A stretch of DNA of 10,875 nucleotides from Actinomycetota bacterium (GTDB lineage Bacteria; Actinomycetota; Acidimicrobiia; Acidimicrobiales; Ilumatobacteraceae): positions 1 through 10,875 of the forward strand of contig SXWG01000102.1 in NCBI GenBank assembly GCA_005789925.1. The letters run 5' to 3'. The notes below the pieces were generated by a model that saw only the letters and a program-made list of their open reading frames with translations, had not been told where the DNA came from and searched no databases. The position numbers and the translations under genes were made by a program. Within the stretch, counting starts at the first letter, position 1. Each line of letters opens with the position of its first letter. Below, one piece after another: positions 1 through 6,357 of the stretch.

Positions 1-122
1 GAGAGTCTAAAAAGCCTTAAAAATGTTTAGTTCTTTCGGAATTATTACTTCTAAATATCTAAGGCTTTCCCTTGAAGAAGATGAATTGCTTGAACATATT
101 GATAATCAGCCTTTGTTCCTGT
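1..122. other. AT-rich foreign segment at the contig edge
   Basis: This stretch is markedly AT-rich, unlike the GC-rich sequence after it, and the change is abrupt near 123-128, inside trpS. On the minus strand it continues the trpS frame for 24 codons (ending ...LLQGKALDI) to a TAG at 51-53, with strongly A/T third positions, so it may be the 3' end of an unrelated gene. On the plus strand an ATG at 23 opens a frame (MFSSFGIITSKYLRL...) running through the junction to TGA at 164-166, which also looks protein-like. I recognise neither. The base composition shift and the broken essential gene suggest a different genome or a misjoined contig end. Confidence 0.6.
11..68 (-). terminator. Possible intrinsic terminator, long-loop inverted repeat
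   Basis: A perfect 9-base inverted repeat pairs 11-19 with 60-68 (AAAGCCTTA / TAAGGCTTT). A second pairing TTTAG (26-30) / CTAAA (51-55) can form inside it. Read on the minus strand the stem is followed by a run of five T (TAAGGCTTTTT), and the TAG stop at 51-53 lies in the loop. This would suit a terminator for a minus-strand gene ending there. The stem is AT-rich and the loop long, so the call is tentative. Confidence 0.35.
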
Positions 123-245
123 TTCAACGATGCCATGGAAGACGTCCGCCTCGTGCTGACCGGTGACCCAATTGCGGAGTGCTCCGAGGTGGTTCCCAAG
201 GTGCACCACACCTGTGGGTTGTATGCACGAGAGCACCCTGGTCAC
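123..245 (-). pseudogene. trpS: Tryptophanyl-tRNA synthetase, N-terminal fragment (broken at junction)
   Basis: TrpS charges tRNA-Trp with tryptophan in the cytoplasm. From a GTG at 245-243 the translation begins MTRVLSCIQPTG, then VVHLGNHLGALRNW and ...ADVFHGIV. This matches the start of class I TrpRS proteins (SGIQPTG, HLGNYLGA and a DxFxxIV strand), including the HIGH-like ATP-binding motif as HLGN. Homology stops after about 40 residues, near 123-128, where AT-rich sequence takes over; the rest of the ~330-residue enzyme is absent. The Gly of SGIQPTG is Cys here and the Tyr of HLGNY is His, so the copy is slightly divergent even in the retained part. It is divergent from scpA with only 17 bases between starts. 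Identity is fairly sure; whether the break is biological or an assembly error cannot be decided from the sequence. Confidence 0.75.
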
Positions 246-262
246 GGAGCAGAAACTCGCCT

Positions 263-1048
263 GTGAGCGTGACAATCGAGGTGGCAACTCCTGTGTATGA
301 GGGGCCTTTCGACCTCCTGTTGCATCTGATTCTCCGTGAAGAAGTGGACATCCACGAGATCTCCTTGTCGACCATCGTCGATGCGTACCTGCAGGAACTG
401 TCCCGGATGCAAGAGCTCGATCTCGACGTCGCCACCGAGTTTTTGTTGATCGCGGCGACATTGGTCGAATTGAAGGCCCGTCGGCTTTTGCCAGGCCGAG
501 AGAACGTCGATCTTGATGACGATCTCGCGCTGTGGGAAGAGCGCGACATGCTGCTGGCACGACTTCTCGAATGCAAGATCTTCAAGGATGTCGCCCGTAT
601 TCTCAGCCGATATGTCGATGACGCCGACCGCACGTACGGGCGGTTGACGGGACCTGAAGAGATGTTCGTTGCGCTGTCGCCCGATCCGCTCGAAGGCATC
701 ACGATCGCAAAGCTCCAAGCCGGTTTCGTGCGGGCAATCACTCCACGGACCGAGCCGTCCTTGGATTTGTTCCATGTGTCGCCGATTCGCTTCACCGTCG
801 CTGAGGTCGTGGGTGGCTTGATGGTGTCGCTGCCGTCAGCAGGTCGCGTGATGTTCCGTCAGATGGTGCAGGATATGGTCGAGCGACTCGATGTGATCGT
901 GCACTTCCTGGCGATTCTGGAGATGTACAAACAGGGATACATCGACATCGAACAGACCGACAAACTCGGTGACATCCAAGTCGAATGGACTGGCCGTGGA
1001 CCAGAACTTGGCGACGAAGCACTGCAGATCGACGATTACGAGGGCTGA
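263..1048 (+). CDS. scpA: Segregation and condensation protein A
   Basis: ScpA is the kleisin subunit that bridges the two heads of an SMC dimer and recruits ScpB in the bacterial condensin. The protein is 261 residues, normal for the family. The N-terminal signature YEGPFDLLLHLI lies at residues 12-23, followed by the helical REEVDIHEISL region that contacts the SMC neck. The acidic middle and a C-terminal winged-helix region (about 190-255, with FLAILEMYKQG) follow. I chose GTG 263 because the conserved region begins 11 codons later; an upstream ATG at 179 in the same frame would cover the divergent trpS start and adds unconserved residues. A second GTG at 269 is also possible. A GGAG at 246-249 is rather far for a ribosome site. 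It is the first gene of the plus-strand run and ends one base before scpB. Confidence 0.93.
   Translation: MSVTIEVATPVYEGPFDLLLHLILREEVDIHEISLSTIVDAYLQELSRMQELDLDVATEFLLIAATLVELKARRLLPGRENVDLDDDLALWEERDMLLARLLECKIFKDVARILSRYVDDADRTYGRLTGPEEMFVALSPDPLEGITIAKLQAGFVRAITPRTEPSLDLFHVSPIRFTVAEVVGGLMVSLPSAGRVMFRQMVQDMVERLDVIVHFLAILEMYKQGYIDIEQTDKLGDIQVEWTGRGPELGDEALQIDDYEG
1040..1044 (+). promoter_or_regulatory. Ribosome binding site of scpB
   Basis: GAGGG lies inside the last codons of scpA, five bases before the ATG at 1050. It supports that start over an in-frame ATG at 969 and suggests coupled translation of scpA and scpB. Confidence 0.5.
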
Positions 1049-1049
1049 G

Positions 1050-1676
1050 ATGTTGGACACAGATGTCGTTCGTGCGATTGAAGCCATGGTGATGGTCGCC
1101 ACTGAGCCGGTGAGAACGGAACTGATGGCGCAGCTTCTCGAGTTACCGACCGCTGACATCGAAGCGCTTTGCTCAGAGTTAGCACGGACATACGAAGAGT
1201 CGGGCCATGGTTTTCAGCTGGCGAAAGTCGCCGGCGGATGGCGGTTTCAGACTCACCCTGACATGGCGCCGTATGTCGAGCGTTTCGTGCTTGACGGGCA
1301 ACGAGCACGCTTGTCCGGTGCGGCTCTCGAGACTCTTGCGATCATCGCTTACAAGCAGCCAATTTCACGAATGCAGATTGCATCAATCCGTGGTGTCGAC
1401 CCAGACGCAGTGTTGCGGACCCTGCACGGGCGTGCGTACATCGCACCTGTAGGTCGCGACAGTGGACCAGGCCAAGCAGTCATGTGGGGCACGACGCAGT
1501 TGTTCCTTGAAAAACTCGGAATTGCCACACTCGAGGATTTACCACCGATCGCGTCGTTCGTGCCTGATGCGTCAATCGTCGAAACGCTCGAGAAGACCCT
1601 AAGGGCAGCTGCCGAAGTGGAAGAACTCGCCTCCGCAGTCGACGCCGGCGACGCCTCCAATGATGCTGGTGACTGA
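1050..1676 (+). CDS. scpB: Segregation and condensation protein B
   Basis: ScpB dimers bind the ScpA kleisin in the SMC-ScpAB complex that compacts and helps segregate the chromosome. The 208-residue protein has the two winged-helix domains of the family. The second holds the hallmark LSGAALETLAIIAYKQPISR (residues 88-107), then IRGVDPDAVLRTL, a GRDSGPGQAVMWGTT hairpin (135-149) and LFLEKLG..TLEDLPPI. The last ~40 residues are a low-complexity acidic/alanine tail (EELASAVDAGDASNDAGD). The ATG at 1050 has a GAGGG site and starts one base after the scpA stop; starting at 969 would overlap scpA by 80 bases and add unconserved residues. The scpA-scpB-rluB order is common in Actinomycetota and Bacillota. 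Confidence 0.95.
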   Translation: MLDTDVVRAIEAMVMVATEPVRTELMAQLLELPTADIEALCSELARTYEESGHGFQLAKVAGGWRFQTHPDMAPYVERFVLDGQRARLSGAALETLAIIAYKQPISRMQIASIRGVDPDAVLRTLHGRAYIAPVGRDSGPGQAVMWGTTQLFLEKLGIATLEDLPPIASFVPDASIVETLEKTLRAAAEVEELASAVDAGDASNDAGD

Positions 1677-1711
1677 ACATCTCGTCGTGACGACACGATT
1701 CGACTCCTGAC

Positions 1712-2461
1712 ATGAGCACTCATGACGAAGTCGCCAAGGGGGAGCGGCTTCAGAAAGTGCTTGCTCGTATCGGCTATGGCTCGCGGCGCGTGTGTGAAGA
1801 GATCGTCGCAGCTGGACGTGTGACGGTGAACGGTGAGGTTGCGACGCTTGGCTGTCGAATCGATGAGTCGAGTGATTCTGTGTGCGTGGACGGGGCACCC
1901 GTCGGTGTTCGACCCGATGTTGTGTACTACCTGCTCAACAAACCGCGTGGTGTCGTCACAACGGCCGAGGACACGCACGGTCGACAGACCGTCCTTGACT
2001 TGCTCCCGGCATCACCGCGGGTGTTTCCGGTCGGCCGTCTCGACATGGACACTGAAGGCCTTTTGATCGTGACAAACGATGGAGAATTGGCTCATCTCGT
2101 CACGCACCCAAGCAAGGGAGTCGAAAAGGAATATCTGGCGGAGGTGGAGTGTGGACACGACGGGGTGTCGAATTCCGCGATTCGCCGGTTGCGCGATGGC
2201 GTCGAACTGGACGACGGGTTGACATCGCCGGCGACGGTGTCGCAACCGGACATCGGAGTCCTGCGGATCACGATCCATGAGGGACGTAAGCGCCAGATTC
2301 GGCGTATGTGTGAAGCAGTGGGTCATCCGGTGATTCGACTTGTGCGAGTCCGCATCGGCCCGATTCGAGACCAACGAACCCCGCCGGGGAAATATCGCCA
2401 CTTGACGCCACACGAAGTGATAACTCTCAGGAACAGTGCGGCTGGCGTAGATACGCTTTGA
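1712..2461 (+). CDS. rluB: 23S rRNA pseudouridine synthase, RluB/RsuA family
   Basis: The enzyme isomerises a specific uridine in rRNA to pseudouridine; next to scpAB it is usually RluB-like, acting on 23S rRNA. The protein has 249 residues. An N-terminal S4 RNA-binding domain (about 11-57: RLQKVLARIGYGSRR...AAGRVTVNGEVA) precedes the catalytic domain. The catalytic motif GRLDMDTEGLLIVTNDG has its nucleophilic Asp at residue 111. YLLNKPRGVVTT and the C-terminal EGRKRQIRRMCEAVGHPV motif are also typical. The start is 35 bases after scpB and has no clear Shine-Dalgarno sequence; the short pre-S4 segment fits this ATG. RsuA-type specificity cannot be excluded by eye, but the neighbourhood favours RluB. 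Confidence 0.92.
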   Translation: MSTHDEVAKGERLQKVLARIGYGSRRVCEEIVAAGRVTVNGEVATLGCRIDESSDSVCVDGAPVGVRPDVVYYLLNKPRGVVTTAEDTHGRQTVLDLLPASPRVFPVGRLDMDTEGLLIVTNDGELAHLVTHPSKGVEKEYLAEVECGHDGVSNSAIRRLRDGVELDDGLTSPATVSQPDIGVLRITIHEGRKRQIRRMCEAVGHPVIRLVRVRIGPIRDQRTPPGKYRHLTPHEVITLRNSAAGVDTL

Positions 2462-2465
2462 GGCT

Positions 2466-3569
2466 GTGTCCGACAGCAGACAATCGACCTCCTCTCACGA
2501 CGGGCTAGCGACAGTCGTCACAGCGAACGTGGTGGGACTGGGGCTCATCGGAGGCTCAGTGGCTCTTGCCCTGCGCGAGCGTGGTTGGACGATCTGGGGC
2601 AGCGATCTCGATGCGGACCGGCAAGCCCTCGCGCTTGAGAAAGGGGTCATCGATGTCAGCGGAACGTGCCCAGACGCGGTGATCAGTTTCGTCGCGACTC
2701 CGGCGGATCAATCGGAAGCCGCAGTGCGCATGCTCCTCGCTGAAACGTCGGGCGTCATCACCGATGTCGGATCAGTCAAGGCACGCCTCGTTTCGGCAGT
2801 CGCATCACCTCGTTTCGTCGGCGGACACCCGATGGCGGGTTCAGAACTCGACGGTCTCGATGGTGCAGATTCCTCGATGTTCGAAGGTGCCATTTGGGTG
2901 CTTACACCGGGAAACGCCTCTGACGAGACGTTTGCCACTGTCACTGGTGTCGTGAACACTCTCGGCGCAGAGGTGGTCGTGCTGCCTGCAGAGCGACACG
3001 ACGATTTGGTGGCGGTCATCAGTCATGTTCCGCATCTCACTGCCGCAACCTTGATGGGACTTGCCGACACTCGTAGCGAGGAACATGTCGCATTGCTGAA
3101 ACTTGCTGCCGGTGGTTTCCGCGACATGACGAGAATCGCGAGTGGTCGGCCAGAGATTTGGCTCGACATCTGCACGCAAAATCAACTAGCAATCGTGCGA
3201 GCACTCACGGAGCTGATCGACGGCCTGTCTGGTATGCGCGAAGTGGTCGAGCGTGGTGATCGTGACGAGCTCTTGGAACGACTCTCGCGTGCGCGACGTG
3301 CTCGTACGAATTTGCCCTCTCGCGTCGGGCCGAGCACGGAACTCACCGAAGTTCGAATTCCGATCCCCGACAGACCTGGTGCTGCGGCTGAGGTGCTCAC
3401 ACTGGCCGGAGAGCTCGGGGTCAACGCATACGACTTCGAGGTGGTCCACTCCGCGGAAGGCGATCGTGGCGTCATCGTTCTCGTCATCGAGACTGCCCAC
3501 ACCGAGTTGTTCAGAGGTGGACTGTTGGCCCGAAATTTCAAGCCGGCCCTGCAGCGCTTGTCATCATGA
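2466..3569 (+). CDS. tyrA: Prephenate dehydrogenase with C-terminal ACT domain
   Basis: TyrA oxidatively decarboxylates prephenate to 4-hydroxyphenylpyruvate in tyrosine synthesis. The 367-residue protein opens with a Rossmann fold, VVGLGLIGGSVALAL (GxGxxGGS at 24-31). An acidic strand end (GSDLD) suggests NAD rather than NADP. Active-site landmarks follow: GHPMAGSE (120-127), SHVPHLTAATL (186-196) and FRDMTRIASGRPEIW. A C-terminal ACT domain, about residues 294-367 (VRIPIPDRPGAAAEVLTLAG...), is the usual site of tyrosine feedback inhibition. The GTG at 2466 is four bases after the rluB stop; the first ~20 residues are unconserved, so an inner GTG at 2529 is possible but would cut very close to the nucleotide-binding strand. 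It overlaps aroA by four bases (ATGA). Arogenate dehydrogenase activity is an alternative. Confidence 0.92.
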   Translation: MSDSRQSTSSHDGLATVVTANVVGLGLIGGSVALALRERGWTIWGSDLDADRQALALEKGVIDVSGTCPDAVISFVATPADQSEAAVRMLLAETSGVITDVGSVKARLVSAVASPRFVGGHPMAGSELDGLDGADSSMFEGAIWVLTPGNASDETFATVTGVVNTLGAEVVVLPAERHDDLVAVISHVPHLTAATLMGLADTRSEEHVALLKLAAGGFRDMTRIASGRPEIWLDICTQNQLAIVRALTELIDGLSGMREVVERGDRDELLERLSRARRARTNLPSRVGPSTELTEVRIPIPDRPGAAAEVLTLAGELGVNAYDFEVVHSAEGDRGVIVLVIETAHTELFRGGLLARNFKPALQRLSS

Positions 3570-4861
3570 CGACCATCACACGCGTCCGACGGGCCGGGTC
3601 TTCGATTGATGCGGTCGTCACACTACCTGGTTCAAAGAGCTCGGCCAATCGAGCTCTCGTCATCGCCGCCTTGGCCGACGGCGAGAGCACGCTGGTTGGC
3701 GTTCCGATGAGTGACGATGTGGATGCGTGTCGCGACGCACTCATCGCCATGGGAGTGCCAGTGAGCGTTGACAACGACACTGTGTTGCTGCATGGTGGAG
3801 ACCTCGGATCACGGCCACTGACGGTGGATGCTCGCCTGGCGGGAACGACATCACGGTTTCTCATCGCTGCAGGTTCATTGCGATCAGCACCATTGACTGT
3901 GACAGGTGATGGACCTCTGCGGTCACGTCCGATGACGCCGTTGCTAGATGCGCTGACACATTTGGGGTTTCGAGTGACGCGTTTAGACGACGGCTTGGGG
4001 TTGCCCGTGACAGTGTCCTGGCCGGACAATGCCGACATCGGAGATTCTGTTCGTCTTCCGGGCGATGTGAGCAGTCAATTCATCTCAGCCTTGATGATGA
4101 TCGGACCGAGGCTTCCCAACGGTCTGTCAATTCGGCTCGACGGTCCGAAAGTGTCCGAGCCCTACATTCGAATGACGGCGAGTGTCATGGCATCATTCGG
4201 TGCACACGTTGAGGTGAACGACGACAAGGTGGTGGTGGGACCAGGTGGTTACTCGGGGAGTCGCTTTGTGATCGAACCTGATTTCTCGTCTGCGGCGTTT
4301 CCGGTCGCCGCGGTGGTGATGGTCGGCGGTCGATTGCGTCTCCCCAATCTGGCGAGCGCATCGCTGCAGGGGGACAGTCGAATTCTCGAGCTGGCCCAGA
4401 TGATGGGAGCGACAGTAGATGTTGACGGCGTCGACATCATCGTCTCGCGCGACAGCGACACAGAAGTGGCTGCGATCGACGTCGATATGTCGGATTGCTC
4501 GGACCTTGTGCCGGCGGTCGCGATGATGTGCACTGCCGCTGCGGGCACGAGCAGCATCTCAGGAGTGGGCTTCATCCGTCACAAAGAGAGCGATCGATTG
4601 GGTGATCTGGCAAGTGAAATGAGCGAGATCGGCGCACGGGTGGACGTGCTTGCCGACGGACTCGTCATCCATGGCGGGGATGCTCTCGGAGTTGGGCGAT
4701 GCGACACCCACCATGACCACCGTTTGGCCATGGCTCTCAGTCTCGGGGCAATGACAGCAGATCACGTGGACATCTGCGAGCCAGACGTCGTGAGCAAGAG
4801 TTGGCCGACGTACTGGGGTGCGATGGTGGACATCATCTCCACGGAATCTGTCGCGAGTTAG
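3566..4861 (+). CDS. aroA: 3-phosphoshikimate 1-carboxyvinyltransferase (EPSP synthase)
   Basis: AroA transfers the enolpyruvyl group of PEP to shikimate-3-phosphate, the sixth shikimate-pathway step. The protein has 431 residues, a normal full length. The first substrate loop LPGSKSSANRAL carries Lys24, Ser25 and Arg29. LAGTTSRFL is the actinobacterial form of the (L)GNAGTAMRPL glyphosate/PEP loop. Further signatures are DGPLRSRPM, LPGDVSSQFISALMM, SEPYIRMT, EPDFSSAAFP, an Asp at 313 in DCSDLVPAVA, RHKESDRL (338-345) and HDHRLAMA from 383. Its ATG lies within the tyrA stop (ATGA), so translation is probably coupled; there is no Shine-Dalgarno sequence. With tyrA this forms an aromatic amino acid pair in the scp operon. 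Confidence 0.96.
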   Translation: MTTITRVRRAGSSIDAVVTLPGSKSSANRALVIAALADGESTLVGVPMSDDVDACRDALIAMGVPVSVDNDTVLLHGGDLGSRPLTVDARLAGTTSRFLIAAGSLRSAPLTVTGDGPLRSRPMTPLLDALTHLGFRVTRLDDGLGLPVTVSWPDNADIGDSVRLPGDVSSQFISALMMIGPRLPNGLSIRLDGPKVSEPYIRMTASVMASFGAHVEVNDDKVVVGPGGYSGSRFVIEPDFSSAAFPVAAVVMVGGRLRLPNLASASLQGDSRILELAQMMGATVDVDGVDIIVSRDSDTEVAAIDVDMSDCSDLVPAVAMMCTAAAGTSSISGVGFIRHKESDRLGDLASEMSEIGARVDVLADGLVIHGGDALGVGRCDTHHDHRLAMALSLGAMTADHVDICEPDVVSKSWPTYWGAMVDIISTESVAS

Positions 4862-4870
4862 CCTTTCACA

Positions 4871-5482
4871 ATGTCGGTGGTTGCCGCTTTTGATGTCGAC
4901 GGAACCTTGACGGTGCGCGACTGTGTTGTTCCGTTCATGCGACAGGTCGCCGGACTCAACAGACTTGTCAGTACGACGTCGAGGACACTTGCGCCGCTTG
5001 TGGCCCGACGCCGCGACGAAGTGAAGGCTCATTTCTGTCGTGCAGTCTTTGCCGGTCGCGATGTCGCCGTGGTCGACGAGGTGGCATTGGCATTTGCCGG
5101 GAAAGTCGCACGATCATGGATACGACAGGACACTTTGGCGCGACTTCGTTGGCATCACGAGTCAGGTCACCAGGTTGTGTTGGTGTCCGCGTCGCTTCGG
5201 CCGTACTTGACCCACCTGGCCGACAAGCTCGAGGTGACGCATCTGCTGTGCACTGATCTCGCGGTCGAGGATGGGATGTACACGGGTGAGCTGGACGGTG
5301 CGAATTGCAGGGGAGCCGAGAAGGTGTCGCGGTTGCAGGCATGGGCAGTTGCGCAGGGATATGCAGATGATTGGAGTTGGCTCGCACACGCCTATGGCGA
5401 TTCACCTGGTGATCACGCCATGTTCGCCAGAGCCGGTACCGCACATGACGTGAGCCGCGGGGAGATAGAGCGGTCATGCTGA
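4871..5482 (+). CDS. HAD-superfamily IB phosphatase, candidate DPPR phosphatase
   Basis: This is a soluble HAD phosphatase of 203 residues. Motif I is FDVDGTLT (nucleophile Asp8, acid/base Asp10), motif II is VSAS with Ser106, motif III Lys is Lys151 and motif IV is GDSPGD with Asp177 and Asp181. All catalytic positions are present. The inserted cap after motif I is small and helical, as in subfamily IB (SerB-like). It starts nine bases after aroA without a clear ribosome site and overlaps the following ubiA by seven bases. That overlap suggests it dephosphorylates the UbiA product, decaprenyl-phosphoryl-5-phosphoribose, since no PAP2-type phosphatase is seen here. From memory, HAD-UbiA fusion proteins exist in other bacteria, which fits. 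Phosphoserine phosphatase or another small-molecule phosphatase remains possible; the family call is firm, the substrate is inference. Confidence 0.85.
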   Translation: MSVVAAFDVDGTLTVRDCVVPFMRQVAGLNRLVSTTSRTLAPLVARRRDEVKAHFCRAVFAGRDVAVVDEVALAFAGKVARSWIRQDTLARLRWHHESGHQVVLVSASLRPYLTHLADKLEVTHLLCTDLAVEDGMYTGELDGANCRGAEKVSRLQAWAVAQGYADDWSWLAHAYGDSPGDHAMFARAGTAHDVSRGEIERSC

Positions 5483-6357
5483 GAGTGCTGTTGCAGGAGG
5501 CTCGCCCCAAGCAGTGGCTGAAGAACGTCCTTGTCTTTGCAGCCCCGGGTGCTCTTGGTGCACTCGATGAGTCTGAAGTCTTGTCGAAGACGGTCCTCGT
5601 GTTCGTCGCCTATTGCCTCGTGTCGAGTGGACTGTATTTCTGGAACGACATCTTGGATGTCGAGGCTGACCGGTTGCATCCGAAGAAGTCACGTCGACCG
5701 ATCGCCAGTGGTCGAGTCGGGCTCGGGCCTGCACGCATCATCGGTACGGCCCTGGTCATTGGTGGCATTCTGTTGGGCGCCGTGCCACGAGTCGAAAGTG
5801 CAGCCGTTCTTTTCCTCTATGCGCTGCTTACATTCGCCTACAGCATCAAGTTGAAACATGTCGTCCTGCTCGACCTTGGGCTAGTCGCATCAGGGTTCGT
5901 CCTCCGGGCGGTCGCCGGTGCAGTTGCCACTCAGACGGACATGTCGCGGTGGTTCGTCATCTGCATCACCTTCGGTTCGCTCTTCATCGTCGCGGGAAAG
6001 CGGTTTGCAGAGTTGCGCGAGATGGGTGTGGACGCATCTCGCACTCGTGCCATTCTCGCCGAGTACACCGAGCCCTACCTTCGACTCATCATCGGTGTGG
6101 CGGTGACGACCACGATGGTCGCATACTGCCTGTGGGCCTTCGAGAGCGCTGACAATTCCACGCTGTCCCACGGTTTTCCGTACTACGAGCTGTCGATCGT
6201 TCCCATGATTCTTGCTGTGCTTCGGTATGTCTTGGTGTTGGAGCGAGGTCTCGGGAGTGCACCCGAAGAAGTGTTCGTGCGGGATCGACACATCCAAGTC
6301 TTTGCCGCAGCGTGGATCGTGGTGTACGGGCTCGGGGTCTACGCGTCGTCACTGTGA
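5476..6357 (+). CDS. ubiA: Decaprenyl-phosphate phosphoribosyltransferase (UbiA family)
   Basis: By family, this membrane enzyme transfers 5-phosphoribose from PRPP to decaprenyl phosphate, giving DPPR, the first step to decaprenylphosphoryl-arabinose (mycobacterial counterpart Rv3806c). The 293-residue protein is mostly hydrophobic, with roughly eight or nine membrane helices. It starts with RPKQWLKN and has the metal-binding motif NDILDVEAD (Asn57, Asp58, Asp61, Asp65) then RLHPKKSRRPIASG, the form of the DPPR synthase group rather than of quinone prenyltransferases. The second region is YSIKLKH..LLD (Asp133) with GFVLRAVAGA, and FGSLFIVAGKR (166-176) is also group-typical. ATG 5476 overlaps the phosphatase gene. 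The 3' end overlaps the convergent GT4 gene by 19 bases. Confidence rests on these motifs and on dprE1/dprE2 two genes away. Confidence 0.88.
   Translation: MLRVLLQEARPKQWLKNVLVFAAPGALGALDESEVLSKTVLVFVAYCLVSSGLYFWNDILDVEADRLHPKKSRRPIASGRVGLGPARIIGTALVIGGILLGAVPRVESAAVLFLYALLTFAYSIKLKHVVLLDLGLVASGFVLRAVAGAVATQTDMSRWFVICITFGSLFIVAGKRFAELREMGVDASRTRAILAEYTEPYLRLIIGVAVTTTMVAYCLWAFESADNSTLSHGFPYYELSIVPMILAVLRYVLVLERGLGSAPEEVFVRDRHIQVFAAAWIVVYGLGVYASSL

Noticed and set aside
179..262. Upstream in-frame ATG extension of scpA
   Set aside because: The extra 28 residues are antisense to the conserved start of trpS and are not ScpA-like; GTG 263 fits the family length.
124..795. Long minus-strand open frames opposite scpA (124-795, 242-775)
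   Set aside because: They have no family-like motifs, and the plus strand carries a clear scpA. In GC-rich genes antisense frames stay open by codon bias. Only the short trpS part near 123-245 is real on this strand.
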